Shown here one piece after another: positions 1-12,800 of a stretch of 64,000 nt of DNA; positions within the stretch are counted from its first letter, which is position 1; each line of letters starts with the position of its first letter. The position numbers and the translations under genes were made by a program. A model generated the notes under the pieces. That model was not told the DNA's origin and searched no databases. It saw only the letters and a program-made list of their open reading frames with translations. Origin of the DNA: Rhynchonema sp. JSB1_4. Lineage: Eukaryota > Nematoda > Chromadorea > Monhysterida > Xyalidae. The stretch lies in assembly GCA_030248065.1 (NCBI GenBank), contig JASAMV010000056.1, positions 1 through 64,000 of the forward strand, read 5' to 3'.

Positions 1-1668
1 TTTTGTAGTTTGTGTACTGTTAGTAGTTGTGCTTTGTGTCAGTCGTTTGCCGTTAGTTTATTCTGTGTGTGCTTTGTTCGTTTTTTCTTGCTGCCGTAGT
101 TTCGTTCAGCCGTTCTTTTATTTTGTGTTAAAGTCAAATTCATCGGTAGTCAACGGTAGGCATCGGTAGGCATCGGTAAGTAGTCATCGGTAGTTCAACG
201 CATCACAGCCCCGCATCTCCCATGTCGCGATGACTGAACTGCCCTATTCGAGCCCGTAATATTGTGCTTCATCAACTTCGATTTAATCATCGATTTTTAC
301 CCCTTTGGACTTTCGACGGCATAATTCATGAACTGAGGAGAGGTGGCTCGAAACGTCTTGCGCCAAAGTAGAGCCCGCCTTAAGTGGCAAGCCTGGTCCT
401 CCTTCCCTCATGCCGTCTCCCTGGTTCGATCTTCCCGTCATCATCAAATCAATTCCAATCTCATCAACCCAATCCAATTCAAATTCAATCCATCAACGAT
501 CGAACAGTGGCTCATTCTATCTCTCGTCGCCTTCTATGTTGGTCGACAGCCACAACGCTATTCTACAACCGTAATCGCCTTCCGTGTCGTAAATATCATG
601 TTATTGATGTTGGCTACGAATTCTCGCGTCATCTTAAATGAACGTTTCCGTCGTCTCTACGTCCGTTTTATCGTCGGCTTCGCAGGGGCTCGCCAAACTT
701 GGTCCGTGGGAGATGTGGCCGGCTTGAACAAAGTCCTCCCCTGGCTGAGGCAGAAAGAAAAGAAAGAGATTCGCTCGGTGACTTTTAGGTGTTCCCTTGT
801 GTTTTTCGTGTGTGTCTTGAATTCTGTGAGACTGCGCTAACCCGTATTGATAAACGTGATATCGAGAATTGGCGAGAGGGATCGATCTGAGGACCTGAAA
901 GGCGTGAATCGCAACCCCGGAGTGGACCGCGCGTCACTCGGCGGGGCCTTTTGTGAAGGTTTGAAGTTTACCATATTTGTGTGTTCAACTGTGTTTGAGG
1001 CTTAGGTGGCCGCGCCCCGTCGTCAGTCACGCCGGTCGGGCCTTCCCGTGTCGTGCAAGGCCGTATCGTTGGGTGGGGAAGCCGTGTGGAGTGCCGCCTC
1101 GCCCTACGATTACAGTACGTCTGGTCCATGAATGATTATTACCGTGTCTTTAATGTTCTTGTTTTTGTTATTCTACATATACAGCAGGTATGTATGTACT
1201 ATATACATTCATGGTCTCATCAACGCAGAACCATTGATGGCAAAAAAGTTACGATCTCCCGACAAGAGAGAGAGACACGCAAATTTGCAGTTGAAATTGC
1301 CCAGCTCAATGTGCTGTGACATATGTAGCTGGACACCAACATCCAGCCAATAATTTTGAAGTGATCTAAATTCTACCTGAAAAAAGGAAGCACATGCAGC
1401 TTTTGCATCTTTGTGAAAGAACGTCGTGTGGACAAGGAAAGGCTCCAACCCGCGACATCTGTGTGCCTTCGCATTGCATTGCGAAAGATACAGAATAACA
1501 GCGCAAATTTAATGGCATTGGGGAAAAGAACGTCTGTGAGGTGGTGATCCATTGTAGTCAACGGTTGCCATTATTCGTAATATGTACATATGTACATAAG
1601 GGAACGGAACTGGTTCAAACACGACCACTTCATTGTGATGCGGGTTGACTGCGTGCTACACGTAATTT
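1..1668. other. No secure gene; repeat-like 5' edge
   Basis: Positions 141-200 hold degenerate tandem copies of an 8-base unit, catcggta. Positions 333-353 carry a hammerhead-like core (see that entry). A 165-codon open frame at 343-840 has no recognisable domain and lies directly downstream of that core, so it looks like retroelement 3' UTR or terminal-repeat sequence. I see no convincing gene from 840 to 1668. Confidence 0.4.
333..353 (+). ncRNA. Hammerhead-ribozyme-like core, possibly from a Penelope-like element
   Basis: The order is CTGAGGA, a short stem GAG/CTC closed by a GTGG loop, then GAAA followed by CGTC. This is the arrangement of the hammerhead catalytic core (CUGANGA, stem II, GAAA). 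Penelope-like elements are known to carry such ribozymes. A full stem I/III fold was not demonstrated, so activity is unproven. Two related cores occur at 17872-17899 (+) and 27303-27331 (-). Confidence 0.35.
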
Positions 1669-1892
1669 ATACTCTCACAGTACTCTTGGGAGAAACTTTT
1701 CAAACGCGTTGCCTGATCCGCAAAGCTCATTATGCGTGTATCAAGCCGCAGCGGTCACGTGACTGCCAGCCGCTCAACACACAATCAAGTTAACGTAGTG
1801 TTTTGCGCAATCCTAATTGCGTAGTGATACACGCATTGCGGATCTGGCAACGCGTTTTGAAAAGTTTCTCCCAAAAGTATTGTCAGAGTATA
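1669..1892. mobile_element. Fold-back MITE, family 3 (TATACTCTGACAAT ends)
   Basis: The two ends are inverted copies of about 75 bp, containing gggagaaacttttcaaacg and gcgttgcctgatccg. The spacer includes a cacgtgac motif. Other copies are at 6696-6878, 7376-7614 and (half) 58631-58732. There is no coding capacity, so it is non-autonomous. Confidence 0.7.
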
Positions 1893-4800
1893 CATATGGA
1901 CACACGCTCAATTTTTCACGTTGCGAAAGACTTGAATGAAATGAAGTTTCATCAATTTCACAAAGAAAGAAGAAAACCGTTCGCACTGACCCCAGCTAGA
2001 CGGCGGGAAAACGCAATTTCCGCGACAGCAGAGTTCCCAGGGCGGCGGGGGGGACAAGTGATGGAAACGTCTCACATTCCTCGGCCCGAGAGCACAACCC
2101 CTTTATTCAAGTTCCCATTACTAAAGCTCTTTCTAGGCTTAGGCTTTTGAATTTGCTTTGTACAAAATCCAGTGACCGGAATGTGAGTATTGTTGAATTT
2201 AACCGTTGCACACAAGAAAGCAATTTCGGAAAACTCCAAACATAAAAAGGAACAAACCAGAGAAACGTTCGAAAAAGTCATGTCATTAGTGGGTCATCCC
2301 CACGCAGCTGACAAAACCGCCGGGGAGGTTTCACGCGCGCGCGCCGAAATGGGCGCAGCTCAACAGGCTGGAGTGCGAAAAATGAGAAAATACGGAATAG
2401 ACGAGTTAAAACGTTGTGATACAACAACTACTCCATATGCTGACTGGTATGTGTGTATACCTACTATTGCGTTAAACGCTGCGTGCATGAATGAACCTGG
2501 ATCGGAACGGTACATGACTGACGTGGGGACCCCCAAGCGGTTGGTGCCTGCAGAGCTGCGCATGTATAGCCAAATTGCCAGGCCATCAGTTTTGGGCGAG
2601 CGGTGTCTGTGGCGACGCGCGCATTTTAGAATCGAACAGTTTTGTTTTGAACTCGTTTTTGAGAACACTTTTTGAACATTTCGGTGGCGCACCAGAACCA
2701 ACCATTGAGTAGCGTAGACTACTGATATAATCGTGAGCATCAGCACTGTTTCCGGACCATGAATAGTTTTTAATTTAAAGTTTTTGAACGAAAACAAACG
2801 TTGTTTTTGATTTTGTATTTTTTTCTCGTATGTATTTCACTGAGACAACAAGGTGAAATGCTGATCCAGAATACACGCAAGCTGACAAGAAGTGGTAGTG
2901 CATCATGAAAGCCACCCTGAGTGCAGGCGCAGCAGTCACTGAAGCATCGTAATTGTCGGTAGCCGGTCGCCAGTGACAGTTCTCCAGAAAAAATAAACCA
3001 GCATGGGGCTGTCGCAAAAAAACAAGCCATAAAGACAAATCAGTCACGCCAAAACATGCACCTCTCTGCTCATTATGAAGCTATGACGTGGGTGTGCTCG
3101 CTGCAAGATTCAAAAGCAGAAGTAAAAAATGTTTTGTATAGTGCAGAGCGAAATCAGTGCCTGGCTCTATCTTGGGGGGGGGGGGGACCGACGATAATAA
3201 TAGCTGTATTCTGACATGCAGTTTCTCCCATGTCCCATTTTTGCCCGCAAATGAACACGCGCAAAGAATTGTCGTGACATGCAGCACACTCCAAGTGCGA
3301 TGACAGGAATATTTATGGCTGGTGTTTTCAACGAACATCTGGGAGTTGGTGTGTGTGTGGATGCGAGTGTATCCCACGCGAACACAAAAAGGCGTCTTTT
3401 CGGTCGGCCTTGGCAGCACCTTGAAATGTCAATCGATGAAAAGCCGCGGAACCAAATATCATGAAAGCCACTACTCTTGTACGCGAACTCAAAAGCAAGA
3501 CATCTGCGATTGGAGACTTGGTTTCAGGCAATATCGTGGGCACAAAGCCTGAGTCACCATAGGACTGCAACGAGCTCTGGTGCTCAGGCACCAAGTGCCG
3601 CCTTAATCATACGGAAATTCAATGGCTTGTTTCAAGCACAGGACAGCCGTGTGTGCATAAACTAAAACAAGCTTCGAGCATCTGAAAAACTTTGACAGTT
3701 GTGACTTGCTTGACGAACAACAACGTTCACCAGTTCTTGATAGGGTTCCGAAAGTCTACCTGCACCGTCTTCTTGCCGCCATCTTATTCTTTTCAAAAAT
3801 TTCTGACGGAACTGAATCGAATGCGTGGGATTGATTGATTGAAGCAAAAGCTTAATGTCGAGACCTTTTTAATGTCGGTTCATTATGTCTCACATGTAGC
3901 GAACAGGACTTCTGAACTCCATCTTATGTAGTTGCGCAGAAAATTAATCACCCCGGAAAAGGTTCGATCTTGTTTTCGAGAATGAGCATAAGCAATTCAT
4001 GACTGGCTTCTGCATCTGCTGGAGCTTTGGCATTCTGGTATGAAAACAACAACTGCTGACTCCGTATACTGTAGCTGACGCAAGCGGGCGCATAGAAAAG
4101 GCGCCTTACCTGGATTCTCAAGAGAGCAAGCAATGGCACTTTAACGCTCAAGAAATATAAAAGCTTCGTGAGAGAATAAAACACCGGTTCTGGACCGGGT
4201 TCCTGATTCCATCCGTTCCATTACCGGCGAGTTGCATGGCTTCTGAAGCTGAGTGGACTACCACGCTTGTTCTGCTCCACAAAAGGTCGCCAGGTGAACG
4301 AACTTTGAAAAAAGAGAGTGTGTTGATTTTGTTCAGCGCGAAATAATAAAAGCAGATATGCATAACTCGTAAGGTCAATTATATGATATTAGATATTCCA
4401 GAAACCATGAGGGGCAACGGACAAACAAACATTGCCCATCCACCGCAGAAGGGACCTGACTGATATGATAGCGCAATGGAACCGCCACAGGCGCACACGC
4501 ACGCGCGCGCACTAAAACCAATTGAAAAACGAACCGAATCAAGTGCGTTGGGCTTTTTTGAATGGAGTTGGGTCTTTTCAATAAAATAGGACGCAAATGA
4601 TCTATAACTGCACCCAACAACTGCTATCCAACTTTAGCACAGTTGAAACCATGAGTGGGCGGCTGTCCGCCAAAGGCTCGCCTAGAGCTTGGCGCACTCA
4701 ATCGCGTATACCCAGGTAGTACTCTCAAGTGCATTTGGCTGCGGGTGGCCTGACCGTGGTGGTGATGATATGGCTCAATTTCATTCATACTCATGCTAAC

Positions 4801-5315
4801 TGAACTGATGGTGTGCTTACTACAGCCGGAGCCAGAAAGGGGTGGTTTGTTTTATGAATGGAACCATGGCGCATGCGTGGCCAACAAAGTTATGCGGACA
4901 GCAGATATGAGAGTGTTAGCGGAAGCGAGCTATGTAAAACAAAAATGGGCAAATATCGGGACCATCCAGTTTTTTCGTTTTTCTGTTTGCCTCAGTTGAG
5001 TGTACAAAATATCGGTGAGCGACCCTTTGTTTCTTTTTAGATTCGACTGTCGGATCTGGTTGGCCACTGAAAACTTCAGACTGTTGTTTTAGCAGGCGCT
5101 TACACACATTTGTCATGTGCTAGTGCATGGCTCTGGACGGAAAAGAAACAAATTGAAGGTTGAGTACTGAAAACTGCTGATTCTCGCCCGTGACACCAAG
5201 TTCGTGACTACCAGCACATCTGCTTCGTAGTTGAGCACAAGTTTCTGATGTCGCGATTCGGTCGCGATATATTTGTTGACGACTAGCAATGCAAGTATTG
5301 GACCATTGAATATGT
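1893..5315. other. 3.4 kb without a supported gene
   Basis: Only short overlapping frames on both strands are present, none with a recognisable domain, signal peptide or paired splice signals. The longest (2190-2675, +) has a frame of similar length on the opposite strand and no family features. A run of 12-13 G residues occurs near 3174-3186. CA/TG-rich tracts are scattered. Confidence 0.5.
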
Positions 5316-5508
5316 AAAGGCAAACTACGCCAACACGAGCCCGATTTCGCAGCTGGCAGAATAGTGAAACATTCTGACGTGGCTGCTGATTTGGGAAATG
5401 TTACACGTTGAAGAATACAAAGTGGAGCATGATGATTTTCTCTTTCTATTCGTTTTGAATACACAACATCTTCGAAATCGGGCTCGTGTTGGTGTAGTTT
5501 GCCTTTAA
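5316..5508. mobile_element. Short inverted-repeat element
   Basis: The arms at about 5316-5347 and 5475-5508 are near-perfect inverted copies containing gcaaactacgccaacacgag. The spacer is about 125 bp. It lies just upstream of the secreted-protein gene that begins at 5620. No second copy was found in the window. Confidence 0.6.
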
Positions 5509-5619
5509 CGTCCTGCAATGAAGTCTTGTTTCCTGTCAATTTTGATTGTTTTACATATTTATATACATTTTTGTCGCAAAATTTGCAACTCTATTCGCAG
5601 GAAACCAAGGAAAGTCACC

Positions 5620-7226
5620 ATGTCTGCTCGTTTCGTGTGCGCAGCGATTTATTGTGTGTTTTTCGCTGCTGTTCTGCTGTCCGTAAACGGTCACCCAACA
5701 GATAATCCACCACCTGGACAGCGCTTCACGGAGCAACATGTAACCAGTCGGCTATCGTTTTAAGATTATTAATGTTATGCTCTATTAAGACCTTAAAGTA
5801 AGTTGTGCATCATTTTTGCAGTTGGTTGGATTTCGGTGCCCGCGTTTCTACTTGCATTCGCAGACACGCGGTGCACCAAGTCATCGTCAATGCGAAAGCA
5901 CCAGATGGCCACGTGACCCAAAGTTAAACCCCGTTAAAGTTCACCCTGACATATGTATTCAGAGACGAGGCCCGGGAGTGATTAGAATTTTAATTTTAGT
6001 TGCCGGCTCAGACGCCAAATCGTACATTGTAGATCACATCGGAGTTGAATCGCGGGCCAACTGCTTTGCTTTTTTAAACACATCTGATTTCAGCCGAACT
6101 ACGAGGCTGCGCTTGACCGTTCTGAATCACCATCTTTGTTTGACTTGTGGACGAGCGACGATTCCGTTGATGAGGAGGATGAGGCACATGAAGCTGACGA
6201 GGAGTTGAAACAAAGGCAACAGACGCGCATGCGCGGATTTCGGGGGGACAATCAACAGGTTGGAGGAAGAAATGTTTATTGTTGTGTAACTACTTTTCTC
6301 GTGCAGTTCACCCGTCACAGAGAGTACTCACTTTCTCATTGTCAATCCGGTGGACAACATGTGTACCGTTACGTTTTTTTCGTTCCTACCCCATCGATAG
6401 GAACAATCACTGAGCGGTGAATTTGAAATCGAGGACAAACTATTGCCTGACTTAACATCGGATCCAATCAATCGTGCCATATCGGAGTTGAACGAACAAC
6501 AACCGGAAAACGATAAATCTGAAGATTTTGAACCTGCGCCGCTGCGTCAAGTTCAGAGCCCTCAAACGCTGCTGCCATTCCCCGTCATAGAACATAAAAG
6601 TCACTACCTAATACCAAGGCCAGTTCCAGAATCAAAACCAGCAAAATCCCGTGAGTTGACCGCCTTTTTCATTCCAGGCCTCGAAATTTGACAAAGTTAT
6701 ACTCTGACAATTCGTTTGGGAGAAACTTTTCAAACGCGTTGCCTGATCCGTAAAGCGCATTATGCGTGCACTGGCTACAGAAGTCACGTGACCGCTATAG
6801 CCAGTGCACGCATCATGCGCTTTACGGATCAGGCAACGCGTTTAAAAAGTTTCTCCCAAAAGAATTGTCAGAGTATAATGTGATGCGATATTGATTTTTT
6901 AATTATTATTATTCCGTATTGAAGGGTTGTCGAAACCACGCCAGCCGGTGAGGTCACGTCAACCAAAGAAGGGAGCAATTGATTGCGTCATCTGCCGCAA
7001 GGTGCTGAAAGGGATGAATGAGTACTACGGTACGGCTGTTGTCTACGTATTCTGGTCTCTAGAGAAGTTTGGACTGCTTTACGACGATTCACGGATTCAG
7101 GCCCAACGCACTCAGGCCATCCTGGAGCTTAAGCCTAACACTTTTAGTTGGCCTGAGAAGGTCGTGCCTGACGTTCCGGGCTTGAATGGTCGCGAGATAA
7201 GTTTAGACCCCGCCGCCGGAGTCTGA
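5620..7226 (+). CDS. Secreted protein of unknown function, 278 aa, four exons
   Basis: Exons are 5620-5739, 6094-6258, 6401-6650 and 6925-7226; phases are 0, 0 and 1 and the frame stays open to TGA. The start follows an acceptor (ttcgcag) at 5600, suggesting a 5' UTR intron or trans-splicing. Residues 1-24 form a clear signal peptide (hydrophobic core CAAIYCVFFAAVLLSV). Exon 2 is strongly acidic (SVDEEDEAHEADEE) and ends in basic RMRG. Exon 3 is Pro/Gln-rich. Exon 4 has a basic stretch and a CVIC pair. I recognise no domain family, so function is not assigned. A family-3 MITE occupies intron 3. The consistent phases make a real gene likely. Confidence 0.7.
6696..6878. mobile_element. Fold-back MITE, family 3, best-preserved copy
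   Basis: This is a nearly perfect palindrome with arms of about 85 bp. The termini read tatactctgacaattc and its inverse. It lies wholly in intron 3 of the 5620-7226 gene. It has no open frame, so mobilisation in trans is inferred. Confidence 0.8.
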
Positions 7227-7375
7227 GCCGGCTAGGCACAACATGTCTAATCCATTTGTACACACTCAGTTAGGATCATGACACATCCGGGCAAGAGCCA
7301 TCCATTATTATACGTATAGCTCCCAAAGAAGACTCAGACAGATGTACATATACGTCTACAAAGTGATCGTCATTG

Positions 7376-7614
7376 TATAGTCCGACAATACTTTTGGAAG
7401 AAATTTTTCAAGCGCGTTGCCTGATCCGTAAAGGTCATTATGCGTGTATTATTAGCTGCAGCGGTCACGTGACTGCCAGCCACTCAACACGCAAGTCTAA
7501 AAAAGTGATTTGCGAAATGCCACGAAATTCAGCTGGCTGCGCGAGCTGCGTGTGCTTTGCGGATCAGGCAACAAGCTTGAAAAGTTTCTCCCAAAAGTAT
7601 TGTCAGAGTATAGG
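7376..7614. mobile_element. Fold-back MITE, family 3, diverged copy
   Basis: Terminal inverted repeats match the 6696-6878 element (gcctgatccg, ggatcaggcaac, tttctcccaaaag and gtcagagtata). The spacer differs. It lies between the secreted-protein gene and the zinc-finger exon. Confidence 0.7.
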
Positions 7615-7787
7615 TATGTGTTGTGCAGCACGTTTGTGGTTGCCCGTTTCGCTGACGCGCGGTGCACCAGATCATCGGCAGTGCAAACATGCACCAACTG
7701 GCTCCATGGCCCCCAACACACTATGTTCTCAACATATCGTTCGACGTTGACCAACAGCCGAATAACATCCCTATGATATTGTTGCAG

Positions 7788-8026
7788 TGCATTTGCGCGG
7801 CCACCATTCCGACGAGTACCCTCACTGGTGCGACCGGTGCGCATTCGCAAGCGTGGATCTTGCAAATCTCAACTTTCACACTCGTAATCTCCATTCGCCC
7901 GAACTGCGAGTCAAATGCTCCCACTGCCCGTATCGGTTCGAAAATACCAAACATATGGCCAAACACGTGCTGCAGTGGCACCCCAGCAACAGAAAAACGG
8001 CAAAAAGACCGTTTGATGCGATATAG
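7788..8026 (+). CDS. C2H2 zinc-finger exon, 3' end of a gene
   Basis: The exon follows an acceptor (gatattgttgcag) and starts in phase 1. It opens with HLRGHH, the tail of an earlier finger. Two full fingers follow: CDRC, 12 residues, H, 4 residues, H; and CSHC, 12 residues, H, 4 residues, H. A basic tail ends at a stop at 8024-8026. Such fingers normally bind DNA or RNA in the nucleus. No upstream exon completing the first finger could be found before 7788, so the gene is either 5'-truncated here or has a distant exon. The finger pattern itself is unambiguous. Confidence 0.65.
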
Positions 8027-8328
8027 GCGATATGCGCGAAGATCTGCATTCTTAAGATATTCGTTTCATCAGAATTAAAGAATGTTGACAGTGTTTTATA
8101 TTGTTTGGCTCTTCGTTTTAGAGTGATCGCTGTTTATTCCATGCTCCGTGTACTGGTGCATTTGGAAAACAAAAAGATATCAGCAATAAGGTGATAAAAA
8201 CAAAAGCAATGTTTCTGATGAATGCAATGGTCTGAGAAGTTCAAATCAATTTCAAATCACATGACCGCTCATTTAAGACCTGTGCTACAGCATGTGCTCA
8301 GCAGAATATATGTAAGTTAATTGCTCAC

Positions 8329-9204
8329 CTGGTTCTGACGCCGAAACGGTAGACACCAGCAGGGTTGGATTAAAAAAAAAAGTAAAAATTTTTTTGTAAA
8401 AAAAAATTTTTTTTTAAAACAAAAAGTTGGCCACTTTTTTATTTTAAAATTTTAAAAAGTAAGTCCACTTTTTTTATTATTTTTCCCCTTTTTTTCGTTA
8501 TTTTCTCACTTTTTTAAGGTAAAAATGTATGTTTTCATGCGTTTTATTGCTCATCATTCTCAAAAAATCGCCTGCGGCGCTTATATTTCAGTTTAAAATG
8601 GCGTTGTAATGGACTCATACAGTTCCTAGACATCCCAACAATCGCTGCACGTATAATATAGGACACCCCATACCGTATACTGTGCAGTTATTGAGCTATC
8701 GACGTAAGCTATCGACAGACTCCACGTTGCTCGCCTATTTGCAGTTGTGTGGATTTGTCATTTGTTGCTTTTGTCACACAACATGAGTGTGGTGTAACTC
8801 TTTATCTCTCTTCAAATTTATCCCCAAATTCACAAACAGAAGGTTGGTCTTCCCTTTGTCATATATGTATGCCCACAGAGTTACCTTCGGGCGGGTTCTC
8901 AAAGTTGTGACCAAATGGGCTAGATCGCAGGTGATCGACATAAACATCCAAGTCAGTGGAGAAGTTCTCTTTAGTGTCCCTCAAAACATACCTAAGTAAC
9001 ATGATTTCAGAAATTTCATTTTTATAGAAACCAATTTTTTGGGGGTCCGGAAAAAAAAAAATTATTATTAAAAAAAAATTTTAAAAAAATTTTTAAAAAA
9101 AAAAAATAAAAAAAAAAAAAATTTTCTCACCCCCCCCCCGCCCCCGGGGGAGCAAGGAGGACCCAAGCCGTTTCAATACAGAATGGTTTCTTGTCCAGCA
9201 ACAT
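8329..9204 (-). pseudogene. Orphan lectin signal-peptide exon split by a repeat insertion
   Basis: On the minus strand 9204-9155 encodes MLLDKKPF and the start of a hydrophobic segment. 8360-8329 encodes its end (STVSASEPG) followed by a GTGAGC donor. Together they match the first exon of lectin gene B (24843-24765), which also ends STVSASEPG. The 8361-9154 repeat sits exactly between the halves. No downstream lectin exons occur between 8329 and the zinc-finger exon, so this is a third, disabled member of the A/B lectin group. Confidence 0.7.
8361..9154. mobile_element. Non-autonomous element, family 1 (GGGTTGGATTAAAAA end), A/T-rich flanks
   Basis: The left end agggttggattaaaaa is the terminal repeat of this family. 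The interior (ctatcgacgtaagctatcgac, and the ggacactaaagagaac block in inverse) is shared with 28718-29411 and 43838-44618, in the opposite orientation. The right end is replaced by long A/T runs and a C/G homopolymer stretch (about 9049-9150), which may be assembly damage. The flanks share AGC on both sides, a possible target duplication. Confidence 0.65.
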
Positions 9205-9809
9205 GACACAAGTCATCGCGTGACTGCCGCTGTTGGTCAGGGTTGGGGAAGATGCAAGGTGATATTCAAGAAGCTCTGGATCCTAAATTTGAGCGCTAAT
9301 GCGATGACCTGGGTGCAGAATATTAAATATTGTTTGTTGCATAGATATTTGTTTCATGCGAGCGACAAAACAGCGATCGTGTTTCACGCGGCGTGTTATA
9401 TTGTATAATCTCATCGTTTTACAATAGTCATTATTTATTTCACTGTTGCATTTGAAAAACAAAGAAACGTTATCGGCAATAAGAGGACAAAGGCATGAGC
9501 AATTCTGTGTTTCGGATGATGCAAAAAAGGTCTGACAAGTTCAGATCAATCACTCAAGAGATTAAGGTATATTAAGGTATGTATATTAGGGCGGGCTCAG
9601 GCTAACTCCGGAAATCGGAATCCGGAAATATTTCCGGAAAACGCATTATTTTTGCATGTAAATTATTGCGTTTTCCGGAAATATCTGTATAAACATAGAT
9701 GCCTTCAGTTCTGGAGGAAAGCAGTTTTGTATCGGACAAAACATTATACAATCGAAAACGCAATGTGTCAGTGCAACATCTTGTTCAAAGACGTATCCAA
9801 AATGACGAT
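9205..9809. other. Intergenic, no gene; small hairpin at 9612-9682
   Basis: There is no convincing exon. A palindrome built on tccggaaatatttccggaaaacgc and its inverse occupies about 9612-9682. Confidence 0.4.
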
Positions 9810-12800
9810 TCAATAATTTCGCTCATAGAAATGCACTCCTGGAGCCGGTATCGTGGTCATGTATCCTTGAGCAAATCCATCCGATTTCGCTGCCAACAAC
9901 GTACAATTTCCGGTGGCCGTTTGGTAGGTGAAACTGAGACATCCCTCCCGTTGTTGACACTCGAAGGCACACGGGCGCTCGTCGGGGTAGGGAGTGACCA
10001 TCAGGGTTGCCATCAGGGCTGAAGGTTCATATTGTTTTTGGAAAGCGAAAATAATGTACTTGGTCTGTTTCGCCCTGCTTTTCGAAGACAGACCGAGGCG
10101 CCAGGGCTCGTCAGTGCGAAGGCCACTGGCAAATTTGCCTCCAAAAGCCTCGTCAGCAGATCTTACTGTTCAAGTTCATGTTTTCAAGACTTGAAAAGGC
10201 CTCATAATTACATATACATACATATGTAGGCATGAGTACCCAACAACGTTCACTTACTTCCAGCGTTCTGCGTTGTGTTCAATTGTGTATCATCCATTGC
10301 TTTCGAGTATTTTTGGAATGGAGATACTGAAATTCAACATGCACAAACTTTTAGCAAAATGCGAACTTTGCAACCCATATCCCGTCCCATGCTAACCGAT
10401 TTCTCCCAGACATCGCCGAACGCCGGTACAAAATTGGCCGCTGTATTTCCAGCTTCCTGACTGTATCAATGCGCCGCACATATTAGCGCCGACGGTGGCT
10501 TGATCGGGAACGGGGGGTCGCACGTTCAGGTCATTGTTGGGGTCGGGTATCGCTGCATCTGCCATCCAACGCACTCCGGTCCCGTCGTTTTTCAGGCCCG
10601 TCCAGACAGACTGGTGAATGTAAAATGACTCGTTCAACGAATGCATTGCTCGAGGTATTCATTGATAACTTTTCAGGCCCGGAAGTTCAGGCCCGTCTTT
10701 TTCAAGCCCTCAGGCCCAGAAAGTATGAAACGCTTAGGCCCAAAAGGTCTCCAAGCCGGGTCTGAATGGCAAAGTTATTGCTCCAGTTTTGTAAACAAGC
10801 TCGTTTGCCATTTGCAATTTGTGACCGAAATCTTCACTGGATTTGAAAAAATACGCATTCTTCATTAAGTTGCCGCTTTGTCAACTCACGCTCAGTCCCT
10901 TTGTCGTCACGTACTGCGCAATTCTCGCAAAGATGTCCTGCGTGTAGATTCGTGCTGGCCGGGCGTTATTGTATTGGGCCAACTCTGTCCAGCATCCATC
11001 CCAATTGAATGATGAGCTGGTCACAAAGAAGCAGCTGCTGCCGAGGAATACGCCACGACGCTTGATACAGTCTTCACGATTCGGATCGGTACCGAATTCT
11101 GCAGACAAACTCTACTATAGTTCTGAAACTGATCTTGAATTAGCATATCACCAATAATTCGGCTTCAAAATCGCAAGCTCAGTGAATTGGATCGCAAACG
11201 TAGCACAAGTTAGAAACGACTCACGTTCGATATCCGAGATGTGTTCAACGTCTGTAGAATGAAAGCAGTCAATATAATTCAATCAATGGCTCAAACTAAT
11301 CAAATGACACGATAACATGCCGTATTCACAAATTCGTCCCTGCATGGCGAAACCAGTGCACTTGACGTCATTCAAATACGTGTAGCCGTTCGCACCCAAG
11401 AATGCGTTGGCACAATCTTCACCCGTGTCCCAATCGTCGGGTTGGTATTGCTTCCACGTCAGTGGAGGCGATGGTTCACCTGCGAAATCAACAACATACG
11501 AGATGCGGAGATGGTCAAGGGTGTTGTTGTAAATAATGCAAATGTACAATTGGAGCGCAGACCGGCTGCATATACTGATCTCTGGCAGCACAAGAATACG
11601 CCACGCATGTTTGTGATTCCAAAACAGGATTCTAAACACTGCTGGACAGCATTTATAGGCACCGGAATTTTCCAGTTACAGCCCAGCCCCTGAACACATA
11701 GCCCCACCAGGGCTCCATTCAGAAAATGTTCCGTCAAAGTCCCAGATTTCGCATGATTGTTCTGCGTGCTGAACACCCATTATCAACCAACCAGACAGCA
11801 GCTCCCAGTTTCCAGCCGGCTCGTTCGATGAGTTTGGTTGTATCACGCCAATAAAGGCTTTTGCCACCGACACCATGTCCTGCGATACTCGAAATTTATT
11901 ACTGCATCGAAAGAATGTGTTATCGTAGGTATATTTTGGTCCCATAATTTTCTGCAAACTTTTAGAATATCCGCGCAAGCAAGCGCAAAGTTTTTTTGAA
12001 CATTGCCAGTGCGTTTCTTTCACCGGTTTGTACATGGAACTTCCTCGTCGCCAGTGTTCAGGAACTACTGTGTATATCGATACTTACGACATTTGGGCGA
12101 TTGAATATAATTTGCGAACCGTTTTTTTCTCGCTAAGAGAAGCCAAGGAGTTCGACTTTTTTCACCGCTTCTAAGAGGCGGCTTTAGGAGCTAGGGGGAT
12201 CTATAGCTCGCAAAGATGCGCTTGAGGAAGGCATACTGTAACGTTGTTGCTATCAACTAAGCAGAATTCATCAAGCAAAAATATTGAAGGGCAGCAGTAA
12301 GCCAAATCCCACACTATTCTTCATTCTCTGAAGGAACAGAGATCGAATTCTGGCGCGCTGATTGGCTGCTGAGCGCGCTACAGCCAATCAGCGCGCAAAG
12401 ATTTGCTATTTATTCTCTCAGAGGACGAAGTGTACGTTAGACCCTCTTGGCCCCCTATGAACAATCCAGGACTGCTGTTTCAACAAGCTTGAAATTTTAA
12501 GAGTTTCTTTAGGAGAAAGAATCTTTTGACATTCTCCGGCAGGGGATTGATGAAAAAGACGGTGAATTACACGAAACTGAAGTGCCGTGAGTGAGCGCTC
12601 ACCATCAAACCACCGATGTGATTCTGCATGCTCGCGTTGGACCGAGGTTGTGCCAGCTTTCCATTGTTGTAGGTCACTTTACAGGTCGCATGTGCCGCGT
12701 CCCAATAATGTGTGCCGGATGAGTTCACGTGTACGATCATACATATGTCACCTTGACGTACCGATGGTTCATCATGTCCATCGCAGTCTGTAATATGCAA

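Noticed and set aside
343..840. 165-codon plus frame near the left edge
   Set aside because: No domain, directly downstream of a hammerhead-like core, and overlapped by another long frame; more likely retroelement UTR.
2190..2675. 161-codon plus frame
   Set aside because: Composition not protein-like, no splice context, and a 145-codon frame runs on the opposite strand over the same bases.
11708..11879. Longer version of lectin A exon 3 ending at a GTGGGG donor
   Set aside because: In frame, but it inserts about 28 residues absent from B; the 11792 end with GTTGGT fits both paralogues.
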